Shown in pieces: positions 60,384 through 64,000 of a stretch of 64,000 nucleotides of DNA. The position numbers were made by a program, and so were the translations under genes. Within the stretch, counting starts at the first letter, position 1; each line of letters begins with the position of its first letter. The notes beneath the pieces are model-generated. The model saw only the letters and a list, made by a program, of their open reading frames with translations. It ran no database searches and was not told the DNA's origin. This stretch comes from Salinibacter ruber DSM 13855 (GTDB taxonomy: Bacteria > Bacteroidota > Rhodothermia > Rhodothermales > Salinibacteraceae), in contig NC_007677.1 in NCBI RefSeq assembly GCF_000013045.1, positions 1,860,001-1,924,000 on the forward strand, in the 5' to 3' direction.

Positions 60384-60893
60384 GTGCTGCTTCCTGCACT
60401 CTTCCCACTGAATGCCCCCCCGACGTGCGCACGCACCGCGGTCGTGGTGCTCACCGTGGCGCTCCTGCCACTGGCCGCCGAGGCGCAGGTGCTCGACACG
60501 CTGGCGACGGGGTCTGATTCAGTAGATTACGAGGTTGAGACGTACTTCGTGAAGGTGGACACCGCCTCGTTCTTCAAGCCGCATGACGACAAGAAGGCCG
60601 TCCGGGCCCTTCTCAACCGGACTGGAAGGGGACGATGCAGGGTGGTGACCGTAGTGCGCGCAGTTAACCAACGGAAGGCGAACGTACTTGCCAAACGCTA
60701 CAGCGGGGGGGTCATTAACATGCGTCTCATCGTACGATGTGCACCGCTCCCCCCCACCCGATCTTCCGTTCCCACCCTCACACTAAGCCAAGGGCGAGGA
60801 GGGCCCCCTGAATCCAAACAACGAGCTGCATCGCTCCCGGCGTGGAGTACCAGAAGATCTAGTCTCTTCTCAGCAGCGATTCAAGAGCAGTGA
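60384..60893 (+). CDS. Doubtful exported protein
   Basis: A possible frame starting with GTG 60384. It has a signal-like stretch (TAVVVLTVALLPLAAEAQ) followed by LDTLATGSDSVDYEVETYFV and KVDTASFFKPHDDKKAVRAL. The last 50 residues look like random GC-rich frame, so the real gene may end earlier through a frameshift. No family is recognised, and it may be a relic. Confidence 0.25.
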   Translation: MLLPALFPLNAPPTCARTAVVVLTVALLPLAAEAQVLDTLATGSDSVDYEVETYFVKVDTASFFKPHDDKKAVRALLNRTGRGRCRVVTVVRAVNQRKANVLAKRYSGGVINMRLIVRCAPLPPTRSSVPTLTLSQGRGGPPESKQRAASLPAWSTRRSSLFSAAIQEQ

Positions 60894-61111
60894 CAGTCTC
60901 TGTCTGAACTGCGTCACGCCCGGCCGGTCCGGACTGTCCGATGACCCAGGGGGCCCGCAGGTGCAGAGAGTGCGGCGCCTCGAACATCGTCGACAACGGC
61001 GGTCGTCACTTCGGGAAGGGCGCGCGAGCGATTCTGTCACCTACCAATCGCCGCCGAAGAGATGCTCCGAGTCGATTACTGATTGGTCAGGTCGCAGATG
61101 CCTGAGGCGTC
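60894..61111. other. Short intergenic stretch, no feature seen
   Basis: Separates the doubtful exported frame from the 3' end of the beta-propeller lipoprotein gene. No hairpin with a T-run or other site was recognised. Confidence 0.4.
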
Positions 61112-62236
61112 CTACTTGCCTACGACGTTGACCGACAAGGGCGCATTGATGGCAGAACCGGAGATGACGTTCTGCTGAGACAGGGTGGTTGCGTCCAGAA
61201 CGAGGACACGGTCGTCGGGCCATTCGGTCACGTACACCGTTTTGTCGTTCGGGCCAACGCCCACCAATTCAAGACCTACCGTCGTCCGGGTGACCGGTTC
61301 GATCATCGTTTGCGTGCTTGATCCGAGCGCGCCGGTCGACGGATTAAACGAAAACCGCTCCAGATGGCCCCTCCCCGTAAAGTCCCCGACGCTGCTCACC
61401 ACGTACACAGCGCTGCCGCCGGAGCTGAAGTCGGCAGAATGGCCCAGAGAAGCCGTCCCTCCGCCATGTGCCGCGAGGTTCTGCGTGTCCACGACGTTCA
61501 TGTTTGCCGTGGTGAACGTCTGTGCCTTCGCGAGCGCATTGACAACGATCCCGGCTTGACTCCCCGGGGCACAATGAACGTTTTGAGGGGGAGCAGATGT
61601 CTGGAACGAGTCCCCCGTGTCGGTGAGCTGCTGCTGGTCGTCAATCTTGAGCTTGCGCACTGCCCGCTGGCTTCCTGTGCCGTTCATCGCGACAAGCACC
61701 GTTGACTCATCGTCGCACACGTCCACTGTCGCGTCAGACCCCGGTCCGAGATTGAGCACATCCTCCTCCGACTGAGCCGCAGGCACTGCGCTCGAGACCA
61801 GGATGTCACTTGATCCTAATGCGTCCCGGCCTGCACTCACAATCGTCAGGGCATTCACCTCCGCCATGTCGGTGGCAATGTAGGAGACCGTTGTGGGCGT
61901 TCCCTCCAGTACAGGCGGCGACTCAATGTCTACCACGTGGATGGTGGTCTGTCCCTGCGTAACCTCGCCTCGCACGTACCCCATCTGACCATCTCGGCGA
62001 AGTAGAATTTCACTAACCCCCCCACTTACGTTCGGGATAGCAACATTTCCTTTGATGGTACCTGTACCAGGCTCGAAGGCTGTCACCTCGTTTGTGCCCT
62101 CACTCCCGAGAAGGGCCATTTCCTGCGGGTTGCAGGCGCCAAGGACGAGACAGAGGGCGGCAACAAGCAGTACAGAGATGCTCGCTGCAGTTTTCGCGTC
62201 ACGGACTGCAGGGTGGGAAGCGGACGTGTAGGTCAT
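61112..62236 (-). CDS. Lipoprotein with beta-propeller-like repeats
   Basis: A 374-residue exported lipoprotein. The signal ISVLLVAALCLVLGAC ends in a lipobox LGAC. The mature part has WD/YVTN-like repeats of about 45 residues (for example TNEVTAFEPGTGTIKGNV, FSFNPSTGALGSSTQ and KTVYVTEWPDDRVLVLDATT), consistent with a beta-propeller in the periplasm or at the cell surface. No catalytic motif is seen. Start ATG 62236; the next upstream ATG in frame is at 62266, and the frame opens at 62575. It is the only large gene between the GIY-YIG gene and alaS. Confidence 0.7.
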   Translation of the reverse strand: MTYTSASHPAVRDAKTAASISVLLVAALCLVLGACNPQEMALLGSEGTNEVTAFEPGTGTIKGNVAIPNVSGGVSEILLRRDGQMGYVRGEVTQGQTTIHVVDIESPPVLEGTPTTVSYIATDMAEVNALTIVSAGRDALGSSDILVSSAVPAAQSEEDVLNLGPGSDATVDVCDDESTVLVAMNGTGSQRAVRKLKIDDQQQLTDTGDSFQTSAPPQNVHCAPGSQAGIVVNALAKAQTFTTANMNVVDTQNLAAHGGGTASLGHSADFSSGGSAVYVVSSVGDFTGRGHLERFSFNPSTGALGSSTQTMIEPVTRTTVGLELVGVGPNDKTVYVTEWPDDRVLVLDATTLSQQNVISGSAINAPLSVNVVGK

Positions 62237-62877
62237 GGGCTTGGAGATCGTGATGGCACAGGGCATGGCAGATCCGACCCGAACACCAAGCGTCCTTCTG
62301 AGGCAAGGCCCGAGAGGGGCTCGGGATGTACGGAGACACGTCAGCTCTGCAGGCCTAACGTCCCTGCCAAAACACCCAGTCACCGTGCCTGTCGCAACGG
62401 GCCAATTCGTGACCCATCGAAGCGCGACACACAAGCCCGGGTACGGTGTTGAGGACCTTTCCTTTGAGGATGTCCACGAAGAGCCGCACGACCTCGTCGC
62501 ACGCTTGAAGGCTTCTCGACCGCAGATGGAACGGTATTTTAAAAACGCTTTCTCCACCATCGAGGGGGTGGGCACATCCCGCTACGGCTCGGCCTCCCAC
62601 ACGAAGAGCTCATTTGCTCTGAGGTCGACCCACAGGACAGTACGGGCCCCGTGATACATGATCCGCTCGGCTCAGGAGACGCCACACGCTTTTTCTTCGT
62701 TTTCAGGGTCCTTTTTGCAGGTCGGGGATCGGTCTTATCGTAGAACTGCACACAGTCATGCCCGCACTGGAGGATGCGAACAACCATTAGAATGGGGCGA
62801 CTGCTCAACTATAGATCACATTGGAGCAGTCCTTCCCGGTTCAAAGGGGTCCCCTGACGGCCGAGCCCCCCACAACT
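62237..62877. other. Gene-free stretch of about 640 bases
   Basis: Open frames here (both strands, up to about 140 codons) have no domain, no hydrophobic pattern and poor starts. The lipoprotein promoter should be at the left end. No tRNA-derived repeat or att-like duplication of the neighbouring tRNA-Ser was noticed. Confidence 0.45.
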
Positions 62878-62905
62878 AAAAAGCCCCTCAGGCGACGCTG
62901 AAGGG
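62878..62905 (-). terminator. Terminator after tRNA-Ser
   Basis: On the minus strand GCCCTTCAG, a 5-base loop, and CTGAGGGGC form a 9-bp stem (one G-T/G-A irregularity) at 62883-62905, followed by TTTTT. It starts 23 bases after the tRNA-Ser 3' end. Confidence 0.75.
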
Positions 62906-62927
62906 CGATGTTCGAAGTGTAGGTCGG

Positions 62928-63016
62928 CGGTGGGGGAGGGATTTGAACCCCCGGGACCCGTGAGGGCCCTCCGGTTTTCGAGACCGGTGCATTCAACCAG
63001 GCTCTGCCACCCCACC
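62928..63016 (-). tRNA. tRNA-Ser (anticodon CGA)
   Basis: An 89-base class II tRNA on the minus strand. The acceptor stem GGTGGGG/CCCCACC is perfect. The anticodon stem CCGGT/ACCGG encloses the loop CTCGAAA (anticodon CGA, reading UCG). A long variable arm follows (GGGCCCTCACGGGTCCC), as expected for serine. The T arm is GGGGG-TTCAAAT-CCCTC. The discriminator is G and CCA is not encoded. Confidence 0.95.
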
Positions 63017-63135
63017 GTGAATGTCGATAATGCCGTACATCGTGCCGTGGGCCACGTTCCGCTGGTCGTGCGCCGCTCGCAGCTAAATCACTGTGAACCG
63101 GACCGGGGGGCCGCCCCACAGCGCCAAAACGGAAG

Positions 63136-64000
63136 CTACTCCAAGCGATCGCGGACGAGGGCCGGAACGCCATCCAGCACCGTGTCGAGGGCCTCAGGGT
63201 CGCGCCCGCCGGCCGACGCCAGGGACGGGCGCCCGCCGCCGCCGCCACCGAGTCGGTCGCCCAGCGTCCCGACGAGATCTCCGGCCCGCAACGCCCCGTC
63301 GTCGACGAGGTCATCGGCCACCGTGGCCACCACGTACGCCTTCTCTCCGTCCTCCCCCACACTGCCGAGAACCCCAACAGCCCCCTCCCCCAGCTTGTCG
63401 CGGAACTGCTGGCCCAGTTCCTGTAGGTCGTCCATGCTTGCCCGGTCGAGCCGGCCGGTGACCACCGTGATCCCGTCCACTGAGGCTGCGTTCTCGGCGA
63501 TAAAGGTGTCCAACTGGTCCGAGAGCTGGCCGCGGCGCAGCTGGTCGACCTCGCCCGCCAGGCGGTCGCGCTCCTCCTGCACCTCCGCGATGGCCTCCGG
63601 CAGGGACGTATGCAGCGACCGAAACTGCCGACGCGCCCGCGTCAGCGTCTCCAGCTCAGACTCCACGTGCTCCAGCGCCGCCTTCCCGGCCACGGCCTCC
63701 ACGCGACGCACGCCCGACGCCACCGATCCCTCAGACAGAAAGCGGAAGAGCCCAATCTCACCGGTGGCGTCGACGTGGGTCCCCCCGCACAACTCCATGG
63801 AGAAGTCCGGGTCGAAGGTGATGACGCGCACCCGGTCCCCGTACTGCTCGTCGAACAGGGCCGTCGCGCCGCGGTCCAGCGCCTCGTCGATGGGCACGTC
63901 GCGCGCCTCCTGCTTCGGGATGTTTTGTTGGATCGCGGTGTTCACCCGACGCTCGATGTGACGCAGGGTATCCTCGTCGACCGCATCGAAGTGGCTAAAG
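63136..64000 (-). CDS. alaS: Alanine--tRNA ligase, 3' part only
   Basis: The C-terminal 288 residues of AlaRS; the 5' part runs off the right edge. The editing-domain zinc motif SMELCGGTHVDATGEIGLF is near the visible start, preceded by FSHFDAVDEDTLRHIERRVN, which reaches the window end. Next come a coiled-coil linker (EAIAEVQEERDRLAGEVDQL) and the C-Ala domain (VATVADDLVDDGALRAGDLV, then the Gly-rich GGGGGGRPSLASAGG). The stop at 63136 is 119 bases before the tRNA-Ser gene on the same strand. Confidence 0.95.
   Translation of the reverse strand, partial: FSHFDAVDEDTLRHIERRVNTAIQQNIPKQEARDVPIDEALDRGATALFDEQYGDRVRVITFDPDFSMELCGGTHVDATGEIGLFRFLSEGSVASGVRRVEAVAGKAALEHVESELETLTRARRQFRSLHTSLPEAIAEVQEERDRLAGEVDQLRRGQLSDQLDTFIAENAASVDGITVVTGRLDRASMDDLQELGQQFRDKLGEGAVGVLGSVGEDGEKAYVVATVADDLVDDGALRAGDLVGTLGDRLGGGGGGRPSLASAGGRDPEALDTVLDGVPALVRDRLE

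Noticed and set aside
62235-62654. A 139-codon plus-strand frame before tRNA-Ser
   Set aside because: It begins inside the lipoprotein signal region on the opposite strand and shows no domain, membrane or signal pattern.
1-64000. CRISPR array, rRNA operon, insertion sequence or prophage
   Set aside because: No regular direct repeats, rRNA-like stretches, transposase or phage structural genes were recognised anywhere in the window.

Overview
The window is high-GC bacterial DNA from Salinibacter ruber or a very close relative (Rhodothermota, formerly placed in Bacteroidetes). The strongest evidence is the 273-residue retinal protein at 7709-8530. It matches xanthorhodopsin as I know it, with the key residues at the expected numbers (H62, D96, E107, G156, K240). 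Acidic proteins (many Asp/Glu), Bacteroidetes-type families (DUF4835, PorV/PorQ-like barrel) and carotenoid genes agree with an extremely halophilic, pigmented member of that group.

Layout. 0.3-5.1 kb is a plus-strand housekeeping run (bacilliredoxin, scpB, rluB-type pseudouridine synthase, guaB, M24 peptidase). 5.3-11.1 kb holds a GT-C type membrane glycosyltransferase, miaA, and the light-harvesting block read leftward: crtO-type ketolase, fused lycopene cyclase and xanthorhodopsin, the last with its own promoter and a very strong terminator. 11.3-13.7 kb has a small membrane protein, a cyclase/formamidase and a baeRF-like protein. 13.8-16.3 kb carries two tyrosine recombinases, one intact and one apparently without catalytic residues. 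16.3-20.1 kb is a tight leftward operon (GTP cyclohydrolase II/RibD-reductase fusion, MDR dehydrogenase, PTPS-family protein, methyltransferase) that looks like an uncharacterised pterin or pyrimidine metabolite pathway. 20.5-29.8 kb is mixed metabolism and regulation (ThiD-like protein, LacI, purC, nitrilase, peroxiredoxin, LolC/E-like permease, pruA, GntR). 29.8-38.2 kb holds a PgpH-type HD hydrolase, a RodZ-like protein, tRNA-Pro, a hydrolase-OsmC fusion, an NRDE protein, an MnmM-like methylase and aroB. 38.3-45.3 kb is tamB plus RNase R. 45.4-57.9 kb has DUF1015, PAP2, recA, DUF4835, two outer-membrane barrels, a response regulator, a zinc-ribbon protein, a CYTH-like protein, a lipoprotein GDPD and dinB.

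58-63 kb is gene-poor: a GIY-YIG/DUF4357 protein, a beta-propeller lipoprotein and little else convincing. The window ends with tRNA-Ser(CGA) and the 3' part of alaS running off the right edge.

Functional links: CrtY and CrtO supply ketocarotenoid chemistry for the salinixanthin antenna of xanthorhodopsin, and the cyclase also supports beta-carotene for retinal. The 16-20 kb operon is the best candidate for an undescribed system. The recombinase pair and two short dispersed motifs (GTGATAAAWTGAYTTATC and TTTGCAATAAC) are the other features not explained by ordinary annotation. No rRNA, CRISPR array, insertion sequence or prophage was seen.
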